A stretch of 23,629 nucleotides of DNA from Aquirufa sp. (lineage in GTDB: Bacteria; Bacteroidota; Bacteroidia; Cytophagales; Spirosomataceae): positions 1 through 23,629 of the forward strand of contig JAURHT010000015.1 in the NCBI GenBank assembly GCA_030833145.1, read 5' to 3'. Position numbers and translations under genes: made by a program. Positions 14,513-21,817 of this stretch are shown in pieces (positions within the stretch are counted from its first letter, which is position 1; every line of letters starts with the position of its first letter). Under the pieces are notes generated by a model. That model saw nothing but the letters and a program-made list of their open reading frames with translations, had not been told where the DNA came from and did no database searches.

Positions 14513-15502
14513 ATGTTCATTATCGAAACCTATTCATCTGCCGTTTTATTGTGCATCGTGACGATGCTTTGCTGGGGCTCTTGGGCAAACACCCAAAAGC
14601 TTTCGTCCTCCACTTGGCGCTTCGAATTATTCTATTGGGATTATGCCATCGGGATCGTTTTGGCGTCATTGATTCTGGCTTTTACCTTAGGGTCGAGTGG
14701 GACACAAGGCCGTGGATTCCTAGCGGATTACGCGCAAGCAAGTGGCGAAAACTTGCAATCTGCTTTTATAGGTGGGGTTTTATTCAATGCCGCGAATATT
14801 CTGTTAGTCGCTGCGATCGGAATTGCCGGCATGTCGGTGGCCTTTCCAGTAGGTATTGGTATTGCCTTGGTATTAGGCGTTTTAGTGAATTATTTAGCGG
14901 ATCCGCAGGGGAATCCGCTGTTGATTTTTGGCGGTGTGGCATTGATTGCTATTGCGATTATTTTAAATGCGAGGGCTTATAAATCCATTTCTTCTGCCGC
15001 CACTTCTAACAAAGGATTATTCCTTTCTGTTCTCGCAGGATGCTTAATGGGCCTTTTCTACAAATATGTGGCGGCCTCGATGGCCGTGAATTTCGCCGCT
15101 CCAGAAGTGGGTAAATTGACGCCTTACACCGCTTTGGTCGTTTTCGCGGTAGGCGTTTTTGTGAGTTCTTTGGTCTTCAATACGTTCCAAATGAAAAAGC
15201 CATTCTCCGGCGCTCCTTTGAATTTCGCACACTATTTAGTGGGATCCAGTAGAGACCACTTAGTGGGAATTTTAGGCGGTGCCATCTGGTTCGTGGGAAT
15301 GGCCTTGTCTATTCTTGCCTCTGAAAAAGCGGGTGCTGCGGTTTCTTATGGCCTAGGCCAGGGAGCGACCGTAGTGGCGGCGGTTTGGGGGATCTTTATT
15401 TGGAAAGAATTCAAAAATGCCTCGCCGGAAACGCACAAATTACTCAACATTATGTTGCTGCTGTATGTCGTAGGCTTAGGCTTGCTGATCGGGTCGAAAT
15501 AG
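14513..15502 (+). CDS. Ureide-permease-like / DMT-superfamily inner-membrane transporter (329 aa)
   Basis: About ten hydrophobic helices span the protein, with few charged loops. The N-terminal region has MLCWGSWANTQKL, FELFYWDYAIGIVLASLILAFTLGS and a following loop. It then has SAFIGGVLFNAANILL and GIALVLGVLVNYLADP. This order of motifs matches plant ureide permeases (allantoin, uracil and xanthine carriers) and their bacterial relatives, all in the drug/metabolite transporter superfamily. Pipelines may also label it a GRP-type sugar or multidrug permease. As the last gene after nucleoside hydrolase and ribokinase, its likely cargo is a free nucleobase, ribose or nucleoside crossing the inner membrane. 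Its stop codon (15500-15502) touches the stop of the convergent beta-strand-repeat gene at 15503 with no intergenic base, so any terminator must lie inside the opposite gene. Confidence 0.78.
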   Translation: MFIIETYSSAVLLCIVTMLCWGSWANTQKLSSSTWRFELFYWDYAIGIVLASLILAFTLGSSGTQGRGFLADYAQASGENLQSAFIGGVLFNAANILLVAAIGIAGMSVAFPVGIGIALVLGVLVNYLADPQGNPLLIFGGVALIAIAIILNARAYKSISSAATSNKGLFLSVLAGCLMGLFYKYVAASMAVNFAAPEVGKLTPYTALVVFAVGVFVSSLVFNTFQMKKPFSGAPLNFAHYLVGSSRDHLVGILGGAIWFVGMALSILASEKAGAAVSYGLGQGATVVAAVWGIFIWKEFKNASPETHKLLNIMLLLYVVGLGLLIGSK

Positions 15503-18500
15503 TTATTTAGGGGAAAGGGGCATTAGTTCCCACGTATAGAGCGCATAAGGTTTTGTCGTGGCCGTATAATACTTCGCAAGGCTTGTATTATAAAACTGAT
15601 ATTGAGGCAATTGATAACTATTTAAATTAAAACCCATGATCACGCGAACCGGATTAGCTACGGAGCCTAGCACCGTCGACAAAACAGTTCCGAAACGGTT
15701 TATCCCGCCAATCACAGCACTTTGTTTTTGCCCAAATACATTCACAAAGGACGTAGAACTAGCCGTGTGAGCGCCATAAGCCGTAAGTCCTGCGTCCGCC
15801 ACCGTACCCTCACTTACCGCAAACGTCAGCAACCTAGCAGAAATAAAACCCAAATTAGAAAAGCGCATCGCATGGGCCGTATTGCCTAAGGTAATCGTTC
15901 CATTTTCTTCTAGGTGGAGATCAAAAAAAGTCGAATTAAATCCTCCATCGTGCAAATTACCCCCCGATAAATGAAGAGAACAATAGGTAGGGAACACGGA
16001 GGCTACACCTGCCTGCAAGGTACCCGCGTATAAATAAGTGGCATACATTTGATTCACCGCACCTAAATAAAGCGTCCCACCTCCCCTTTTATTGAAAGTC
16101 CGTCCAGAAATGACCCCCATCACTCCATCATTCACTCCAAATCCTGAAGTTACCACTCGATTTTCTGACGTCACAGTCACATAACCCTCGACCCCGTAAC
16201 GACCGGTAGACACTAAATTCCCATAAACGCTCACCCCGCCATAACCATTCAATAAAATCGATCCGCCCATTCCTGAATTTTGAGATGGATTTACCATGTT
16301 TACAGCACCTCCCACATTGATATCCCGATACACATAAACGGACCCGAGATAAGAGTAAAGATAGACGTTACCTCCATCCGTTAAATTAGTCCCAGAGGCG
16401 TAATTTACCGGGTTCGCATTCATGGAAATCTCCGCATTCACATAGATATTTCCATTCGTACCAACAGCAAAGGACAAGTATCCCGCATTGCCAGAATAAT
16501 TGGTTGGGTTACGCATTAAAATGGGATTATCGATATAAACGTCGCTACTAGCGCTAATAGTCAGCACATTATTAACAACAGGACCGTATCCATTATAGGT
16601 ACTAATAGGCGTATTCACATCGACTACCCCCGACTGCGTGCAGGCGGTACAGGCGGTTGTAATCTCAGGAGAAGTGTACTTCGTTCTCATGATCAAATCG
16701 ATATCCGCCACATTCACATTCGCATTATCTGCTGTGGGGGTAAAAGTCACATAACCTCCTGAAAGAGAGGAAAAATCCCGACTCCACGTTCCGCCAGAAG
16801 TAGGGCTGGTCGTGAAGCGGACATTGGAATACCTCGCGACTTGTGTCGCATTGATCACTAATTCGCCCGTGCTCAACTGCCCCGCATTTACTAGGGTAGC
16901 ATAATAGGTAAATTTTAGTTGTTCATACTCGGATCGCCTCAAAAGTGGACTCGGCTCTATGAAAATTCGGCCACCGGTTCCGGCGCTCCCAGCAGTACCC
17001 AGCCAGCCTTTGATGGTCAACATTTTGTAGTCCAAATATTGTCTAGGGCCAAATCGCAACGTATGGATATTAGCCCCTAATTCGATCGTGGAGCCATTCG
17101 CTAAAAGGGAAACATTTCCCACCGTTTCCGAAAACCCGCCCGTGCGCAAACTTCCGCCGTTGAATAAAAAGGCAGAGGTGTTCGCAATGACCTCCGAAGC
17201 CCCTAATATGACAAAACCGCCGCTTAAAACCGTTGCTCCCGTATAGGTATTGGCACTATTCAAGGTCAGTGATCCTGTACCATCTTTAATCAAACTCGTA
17301 GCCACATTGAGCTGAATAGGACTTGTTCCCCAGGTATAAGCGAGGCTTCCGTTTCCACTCAAACTACCATTCAAAAGGACATTTCCTGCTCCTCCCACCG
17401 TTAAGGCAACGGCTCCTGCGCTAATATTGCTGTTAAGCGTTAGAGAACTATTTAAGTCTGCATTAATTCGAGCGTCGCCAGTCAAAGTAATCGGGCCACT
17501 CACCGCATTTATCCCTGCCACACTCTGGAGGGCCCCCGTACCTAAGGGTCCTGTTCCGTTTAGGCTTAGTGCATTGGATACCGCTATCCCGCCTTGTAAT
17601 TGTAAACTTCCACCTAGCGCCAAAGTGGTTAAGCTCGAACCTAAAGCTCCGCTATTCCGTATGTGTAAAATGCCGCTAGTCACCGTCGTTGCTCCGCTAT
17701 AAAAACTTGCAGAGTAAAGTGAAAAAACACCCATATTGTTCGAAATACCACCTGTCCCTAAAGTCAATGTCCCACTGAGCGTCAGCGAACCAGCGCCCGT
17801 AGTGGCTAAAGAGACATTCGTTCCTGTCATCGTTTGTGTCAGGGTGAGGGTACCGGCGGTGCTGTTGATGGTGGTGTTTTGGCCCAAAGAAATAGCTCCC
17901 CCATACGTGTTATCGCCGCTGACGTTAGATAGTGAAATCCCATTCAAGTTCAGGGTTAGGTCCTCTGCGCCTACATTGATGTTATTATAGAGTGCTAATT
18001 TCCCTGTTCCACGCACCACCGTTCCACCGCTCGTGCTACCCAAGGAGCGGCTGTTATAGATGGATAAGGTTCCCGCATAAATGGTCGTGATGCCAGAATA
18101 GGTGTTCGCGGTGTTATTGATGCTATTTCCGAGGGAAAAATATTCTCCGTATTTGGCCAAAGACAAAACTCCCAAGCCATCCTCAATCAAACCGGTATAC
18201 ACCGTATTCTGATTACTCAAGCCTAGCGTTAACGTGATATTTCCGGCCACACTACTGGTTACCTTACCGTAGCCACTGCCACTCGCTATCGAACCAATCG
18301 ATTCTGAAACTCCGTTTAAATCCAAGGTCGTGTTTGCCCCCGTGAATGTCAGCGTAGTAAAGTCCGGCAAAGCCGTCCCTCCCGCTAATTGCAAAGTCCC
18401 CTCCGCCAGCTCAGAAGACGATACCGCGTTATTTGTCCCACTCAATTTCAAAGTCCCCGTCCCCATTTTTTTAAAGGCTCCCCCGTTCATGACCCCACTT

Positions 18501-19261
18501 ATGCCATCATTTGCCCCGCCCGTCGTAACGGTCGTGTTACCATCCAAAACCGTAATCGCTCCCGCATAATTTATCCTACTGGTCGAAACCAAGCTGCCAG
18601 AAATACTAACGCCAGCCGGCCCTTTGATGGTGATGGAACCACCCGTTCCATTGTAAAGGCCTGAATTAGTCGTATTATTCGTACCACTGCAATTAATGTT
18701 CCCTGTCACTTTCACGGAACCAGCGGTTGAATTCAGCGTAAGCGATCCCCCTTGTGTTAAAATCACAGAGCTCCCTACCTCTGACGTGTTGTTTAGTAAA
18801 ATTTCAGCAGTTACATTGATGTTCCCTGGGGTATTAATAACTAAACTTAAGAACCCTAAATTACCGGCATAAGTAGTCGTCGAACGAAGTGTAACAGGAT
18901 TCCCGATATTCACGTCCGCCGAAGCATTGAAAGTTAAAGTTTTACTATTCAAAACGCCATTTTGATTATAGGAACTGAGGGCTGTGTTAAAATCGATTTG
19001 ACCCGTTTGGGTGCAAGCTGAGCAAACCGAATTAATGATGACATGGCTGTATTTCACCCGCAACAAATCATCTATTTCCGTCACGCTGACGGTCGCGTTG
19101 TCGGCATTTGGCGTAAAAGTGTAGGTCGTCCCTGTCGTCCCCGCCGATAAAAGTGGCGACCAGGTTCCTACACTCGTGGCGCCTGAAACGATGGAAAGGT
19201 TGCTGTTTTGCGCTTGAAGTTGCCCTGCAAAAAACACGAATAGGATGATTAGCTTCTTCAT
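15503..19261 (-). CDS. Autotransporter-type beta-strand-repeat surface protein with internal duplication (1252 aa)
   Basis: The start is the ATG at 19261, which gives a normal signal peptide (MKKLIILFVFFAGQLQAQ); the frame is open 11 codons further, but those overlap the upstream gene's end. Nearly the whole protein is Gly/Ser/Thr/Asn-rich beta-repeat. At least five copies resemble the autotransporter-associated beta-strand repeat, for example GTGSLTLNSANTYTGATVL followed by a GG turn, and GTGTLKLSG with AEGTLQLAGG. A right-handed beta-helix stalk is the likely fold. Residues about 22-320 and 813-1110 are two diverged copies of one module, each with a CxACTQ motif (Cys80/Cys83, and near 868/871). 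No T9SS sorting domain, LPXTG or autotransporter barrel is visible at the C-terminus (WELMPLSPK), so its route to the surface is unknown. It begins 1 base after the stop of the tail-fibre-like gene. Confidence 0.82.
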   Translation of the reverse strand: MKKLIILFVFFAGQLQAQNSNLSIVSGATSVGTWSPLLSAGTTGTTYTFTPNADNATVSVTEIDDLLRVKYSHVIINSVCSACTQTGQIDFNTALSSYNQNGVLNSKTLTFNASADVNIGNPVTLRSTTTYAGNLGFLSLVINTPGNINVTAEILLNNTSEVGSSVILTQGGSLTLNSTAGSVKVTGNINCSGTNNTTNSGLYNGTGGSITIKGPAGVSISGSLVSTSRINYAGAITVLDGNTTVTTGGANDGISGVMNGGAFKKMGTGTLKLSGTNNAVSSSELAEGTLQLAGGTALPDFTTLTFTGANTTLDLNGVSESIGSIASGSGYGKVTSSVAGNITLTLGLSNQNTVYTGLIEDGLGVLSLAKYGEYFSLGNSINNTANTYSGITTIYAGTLSIYNSRSLGSTSGGTVVRGTGKLALYNNINVGAEDLTLNLNGISLSNVSGDNTYGGAISLGQNTTINSTAGTLTLTQTMTGTNVSLATTGAGSLTLSGTLTLGTGGISNNMGVFSLYSASFYSGATTVTSGILHIRNSGALGSSLTTLALGGSLQLQGGIAVSNALSLNGTGPLGTGALQSVAGINAVSGPITLTGDARINADLNSSLTLNSNISAGAVALTVGGAGNVLLNGSLSGNGSLAYTWGTSPIQLNVATSLIKDGTGSLTLNSANTYTGATVLSGGFVILGASEVIANTSAFLFNGGSLRTGGFSETVGNVSLLANGSTIELGANIHTLRFGPRQYLDYKMLTIKGWLGTAGSAGTGGRIFIEPSPLLRRSEYEQLKFTYYATLVNAGQLSTGELVINATQVARYSNVRFTTSPTSGGTWSRDFSSLSGGYVTFTPTADNANVNVADIDLIMRTKYTSPEITTACTACTQSGVVDVNTPISTYNGYGPVVNNVLTISASSDVYIDNPILMRNPTNYSGNAGYLSFAVGTNGNIYVNAEISMNANPVNYASGTNLTDGGNVYLYSYLGSVYVYRDINVGGAVNMVNPSQNSGMGGSILLNGYGGVSVYGNLVSTGRYGVEGYVTVTSENRVVTSGFGVNDGVMGVISGRTFNKRGGGTLYLGAVNQMYATYLYAGTLQAGVASVFPTYCSLHLSGGNLHDGGFNSTFFDLHLEENGTITLGNTAHAMRFSNLGFISARLLTFAVSEGTVADAGLTAYGAHTASSTSFVNVFGQKQSAVIGGINRFGTVLSTVLGSVANPVRVIMGFNLNSYQLPQYQFYNTSLAKYYTATTKPYALYTWELMPLSPK
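15935..16825 (-). repeat. Second copy of the duplicated approx. 300-residue module
   Basis: It encodes about residues 813-1110 of the 1252-residue protein. It aligns in order with the module at 18300-19200: VTFTPTADNANVNV against YTFTPNADNATVSV, CTACTQSGVVDVNT against CSACTQTGQIDFNT, GNLVSTGR against GSLVSTSR, and AGTLQAG against EGTLQLAG. Bounds are approximate. Confidence 0.75.
18300..19200 (-). repeat. First copy of the duplicated approx. 300-residue module
   Basis: It encodes about residues 22-320 of the same protein and is the partner of the copy at 15935-16825. The two copies are separated by about 490 residues of other beta-strand repeats, so this is a dispersed rather than a tandem duplication. 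Bounds are approximate. Confidence 0.75.
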
Positions 19262-19262
19262 C

Positions 19263-21602
19263 CTAGTACGAGTAAACAAATTGAATGCGATCACCTAGGG
19301 CAATGACATAGGAGCCATTATTTGCGGTTACATAGGCCAAATAAGGCGTAGGCACTGTCGCGTTCGTCGAAAATGCACTTGTGGTCTTGTAGCTGTAGGC
19401 GTTTTGACTGATCAATATACCATTCACATACATCTTCAGTTTAGTAGTTGTGGCCGGCGTCTGCGACAGCGTAAAGTTGATTTGACCAGCTGTTACAGCA
19501 ATTAAATTTCCTGTGGAACCCGTCGCGGTAGTTTCGTCAAAACCATCTCTCAAGGCGCTTGTCCAACTCGCCACACCTATGGAAATTAGACTCAAGACTT
19601 GACCCGTGGTACCCGAGGTGGAGGGAAATGCTGTTCCACCCAGCGTCAGTGTGCCCGTAAGACTAGAGTTCACGAAGGTTTTATTTGTCAGGGTTTCCGT
19701 CCCAGCAAGTGTCGCCATCGTTCCCGAGGTAGGTAACGTAATATTCGTTGTGCCTGTGGTATTAATCGTGGTGGAATAGTTACCGGAGGTCACTAGGTTA
19801 CCCCCGAGGGTGATCGTTTTATTTCCGTTATTTATTCCTGTTCCTCCGTAGGTAGGCGAGATGACTCCTGATAAAGCGGCGCTTCCGTCGAAGGGAAAGC
19901 CGAAAATGGTTTGGGGGGTTGATAGGGTGGTTGCGATATTCGCGGTAGTAGCGTAAGTGGCGCTTGCGGCGGTGGATGCGGAATTGGCGGTAAGGGCTGT
20001 CGTGGCGAAAGTGGCTGAAATTGCTGTTGAAGCGGAGTTAGCTGTTAATGCGGTCGTTGCATAGGTGGCAGAAATAGCCGTCGATGCGGAATTAGCGGTA
20101 AGGGCGGCCGTGGCAGTTATTGCGGTCAAAGCGGCGGTGGCCGTACTCGCATTTCCCGTTAATTCCCCCACAAAATTCGTCGCGGTTATCGAATCGAAAC
20201 CGGACATACTGGTATAGGTTCCCCCTAAAGAAGCAGAATTAGATCCTAAAATGATTTGATGATTCGCTAATTGGCCATTGGTGATACTAGCGGTGGCGGA
20301 AAGGTTAGCGGTTGTTAAGCCAGTGGCTTGGATGGTGTTTCCGGTAAGAGAGATTCCTGAGCCGGCGGTAAGAGGCACCTGGTAGTCCGTTCCAGCTACC
20401 AATGGTTGCTGATAGTCAGTACCAGCAATGAGTGGTATTTGGTAATTGATCCCAGCTACTAACGGAATCTGGTAATCCACACCTGCCACTAATGGTCGCT
20501 GATAATCCGTTCCAGCGATAAGCGGCCTCTGATAATCAGTCCCGGCAATTAATGGTATTTGGTAGTCGACCCCAGAAACTAATGGTACTTGCACATCTAT
20601 ACCAGGCCGTATAGGTCTTTGATAATCAATCCCAGCCACCATTGGAACCTGGTAATCCGTCCCAGCAATTAGCGGCGCTTGAACATCTAGGCCAATTCGC
20701 AATCCTAAATTAGTCCGCGCTGCAGCCGCAGTTGTAGCTCCTGTCCCCCCCTTTTCTAGCGGAATAATTCCCGTCAAGGCCGCGGCGTCTACTGGAATGG
20801 AAATATTGGAAGACCCATCAAAAGCCACCCCATTGATCGTTCGGGGCGTTTCTAGAGTCGTAGCTTTTGCTGCTAGATTTGCGGAGCTCGCCTGGTTTGC
20901 AACGCTTATATTCGCCGTACGACTATCTACATACGCTTTCACTGCCTTTACGGACGGGTATTTCACCTGAGACGCAGAGTCTGAAAGAATCGAATTGGAT
21001 TTATTGGCCAGGGATTCTTTGGTATTAAATTGGGCCAAAACCAAGCCAGACACCGGCTTGTCCACATCAGCCGTATTGTCCACATTGCCCAGTCCTAAAT
21101 TCGACCGCGCTGCCACCGCAGTGGTCGCTCCTGTTCCTCCAGCAGTAATCGACAAAGTACTGCTCAGCTTTCCAGCTTCCTCCGAAAAATGCGCATAAGG
21201 TAGGTAATTTAGGCCGCGATTACTGACCTCGGTGTATTTGGCCCCTAAATCAAAACTCACCTGCGTCACCAACTTCTTCACCATCCCGCCCCAGTTCAAA
21301 CTAGTAAAAGTCCCCGCAGCCCCCGTATTCTCCCCCGCCCCTATCTCCAAATTAATCAGCCCATACGCATCCGTCTTCGTCTTATGCAGCTCCTCAAATT
21401 GCAAAGTCGTCCCCGCATAAATCCCAAACTTCACCCAAATATCCTTATTCAAATACAGCTGCGGCTGAACCACGCCCCCCGGAACCTGAATAGCCGCTTG
21501 ATCGACGATCAGCGCCTGGTAATTTATCGTCTTCAGAGGGGATTGCGCGTGCGCAGCATAGAAACAGCACAGCAAGGCTGTGAGAATGAAATAATTTTTC
21601 AT
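19263..21602 (-). CDS. Phage-tail-fibre-like repetitive exported protein (779 aa)
   Basis: The start is the ATG at 21602 (MKNYFILTALLCCFYAAHAQ, a signal peptide); a TTG two codons earlier is ignored. Residues about 20-145 match the N-terminal domain common in Bacteroidota tail-fibre/collagen-like surface proteins: INYQALIVD, then AYGLINLEIGAG, SLNWGG and LNYLPYAHFSEEA. After it come phage-tail-fibre segments: AGGTGATTAVAARSNLGLGN with DNTADVDKPVS, PRTINGVAFDGSSNISI, and later MATLAGTETLTNKTFVNSSL. Residues 310-409 are ten copies of a decapeptide (consensus PLxAGTDYQx), and 500-553 are three copies of an 18-residue Ala/Thr repeat. The C-terminal end (KMYVNGILISQNAYSY to IQFVYSY) resembles a small trimerising tip domain. 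It is probably a trimeric surface fibre or adhesin. No capsid, baseplate or other phage genes are nearby, so it is a host protein built of tail-fibre modules. Its promoter lies at 21686-21715. Confidence 0.85.
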   Translation of the reverse strand: MKNYFILTALLCCFYAAHAQSPLKTINYQALIVDQAAIQVPGGVVQPQLYLNKDIWVKFGIYAGTTLQFEELHKTKTDAYGLINLEIGAGENTGAAGTFTSLNWGGMVKKLVTQVSFDLGAKYTEVSNRGLNYLPYAHFSEEAGKLSSTLSITAGGTGATTAVAARSNLGLGNVDNTADVDKPVSGLVLAQFNTKESLANKSNSILSDSASQVKYPSVKAVKAYVDSRTANISVANQASSANLAAKATTLETPRTINGVAFDGSSNISIPVDAAALTGIIPLEKGGTGATTAAAARTNLGLRIGLDVQAPLIAGTDYQVPMVAGIDYQRPIRPGIDVQVPLVSGVDYQIPLIAGTDYQRPLIAGTDYQRPLVAGVDYQIPLVAGINYQIPLIAGTDYQQPLVAGTDYQVPLTAGSGISLTGNTIQATGLTTANLSATASITNGQLANHQIILGSNSASLGGTYTSMSGFDSITATNFVGELTGNASTATAALTAITATAALTANSASTAISATYATTALTANSASTAISATFATTALTANSASTAASATYATTANIATTLSTPQTIFGFPFDGSAALSGVISPTYGGTGINNGNKTITLGGNLVTSGNYSTTINTTGTTNITLPTSGTMATLAGTETLTNKTFVNSSLTGTLTLGGTAFPSTSGTTGQVLSLISIGVASWTSALRDGFDETTATGSTGNLIAVTAGQINFTLSQTPATTTKLKMYVNGILISQNAYSYKTTSAFSTNATVPTPYLAYVTANNGSYVIALGDRIQFVYSY
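19944..20105 (-). repeat. Three tandem 54-bp repeats (18-residue Ala/Thr unit)
   Basis: The copies lie at 20105-20052, 20051-19998 and 19997-19944 and encode ALTANSASTAISATYATT, the same with Phe for Tyr, and the same with Ala for Ile. Degenerate copies flank them (GNASTATAALTAITAT upstream and TANIATTL downstream). This is the same style as the GNASTATKL spacer repeats of phage tail fibres. Confidence 0.85.
20376..20675 (-). repeat. Ten tandem 30-bp repeats encoding a decapeptide (PLxAGTDYQx)
   Basis: Exactly ten in-frame 30-base units occupy 300 bases, with partial units at both ends (GLDVQA at 20676-20693, and PLTAGSG just below 20376). Units include PLIAGTDYQV, PMVAGIDYQR, PIRPGIDVQV, PLVSGVDYQI, PLIAGTDYQR (twice) and PLVAGINYQI. 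The DNA has diverged mostly at synonymous positions. Confidence 0.92.
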
Positions 21603-21635
21603 AAGCAATCAAAAAGAACAGTACTGATTGCTTAT
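21601..21635 (-). promoter_or_regulatory. 10-bp inverted repeat overlapping the start codon of the tail-fibre-like gene
   Basis: ATAAGCAATC (21601-21610) and GATTGCTTAT (21626-21635) are perfect inverted copies with a 15-base loop. On the minus-strand mRNA the 3' arm ends in the first two bases of the ATG at 21602-21600, so folding would bury the start codon. It could be a translational control hairpin; a DNA-binding site is an alternative. Confidence 0.55.
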
Positions 21636-21685
21636 TAGTGGTTAAGAAGCAATACGAATATAAATTGAGGGTATTGTGTTGATAA

Positions 21686-21715
21686 CAAAGGTACTAGGAT
21701 TTTGCAGAGTGCAAA
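21686..21715 (-). promoter_or_regulatory. Promoter of the tail-fibre/beta-repeat operon
   Basis: On the minus strand, TTTG (plus 21712-21715), an 18-base spacer and TACCTTTG (plus 21686-21693) give the full Bacteroidota -33/-7 pattern. The ATG at 21602 lies about 84 bases downstream, so the leader is long enough to hold the start-codon hairpin. Confidence 0.75.
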
Positions 21716-21748
21716 GGGAGAGGGGAGATTATTAATTTAAATGTAGGA

Positions 21749-21800
21749 CAAAAAAATCGCCCAAATTCCCAGGGGTTAGACAGGGATTTGGGCGAAAAAA
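21749..21800 (-). terminator. Terminator after the 21818-23605 gene (bidirectional form)
   Basis: TCGCCCAAAT (21757-21766) pairs with ATTTGGGCGA (21786-21795). After one bulged base, CCC (21768-21770) pairs with GGG (21783-21785). The A run at 21749-21756 becomes the T tract on the minus strand, directly after the stem. It separates the 595-residue protein gene from the promoter of the next operon. An A tract precedes and follows, so it could work both ways. Confidence 0.9.
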
Positions 21801-21817
21801 TATTTTGTAATCAATTA

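Noticed and set aside
17427..18664. Several open frames of 60-90 codons on the plus strand within the beta-repeat gene
   Set aside because: They are antisense shadows caused by biased Ser/Thr/Gly codon use; none has a promoter, recognisable domain or plausible start context.
19262..19294. 11-codon N-terminal extension of the 1252-residue protein
   Set aside because: It overlaps the 3' end of the upstream gene and would put a non-hydrophobic leader before an otherwise normal signal peptide.
20376..20675. CRISPR array, because of regular 30-base periodicity
   Set aside because: Units are contiguous without spacers, in frame, and conserved as protein rather than as DNA.
19263..21602. Prophage or phage-tail locus
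   Set aside because: Tail-fibre-like modules are present, but there are no capsid, baseplate, terminase, lysis or integrase genes, and the protein has a signal peptide and a Bacteroidota surface-protein N-terminal domain.
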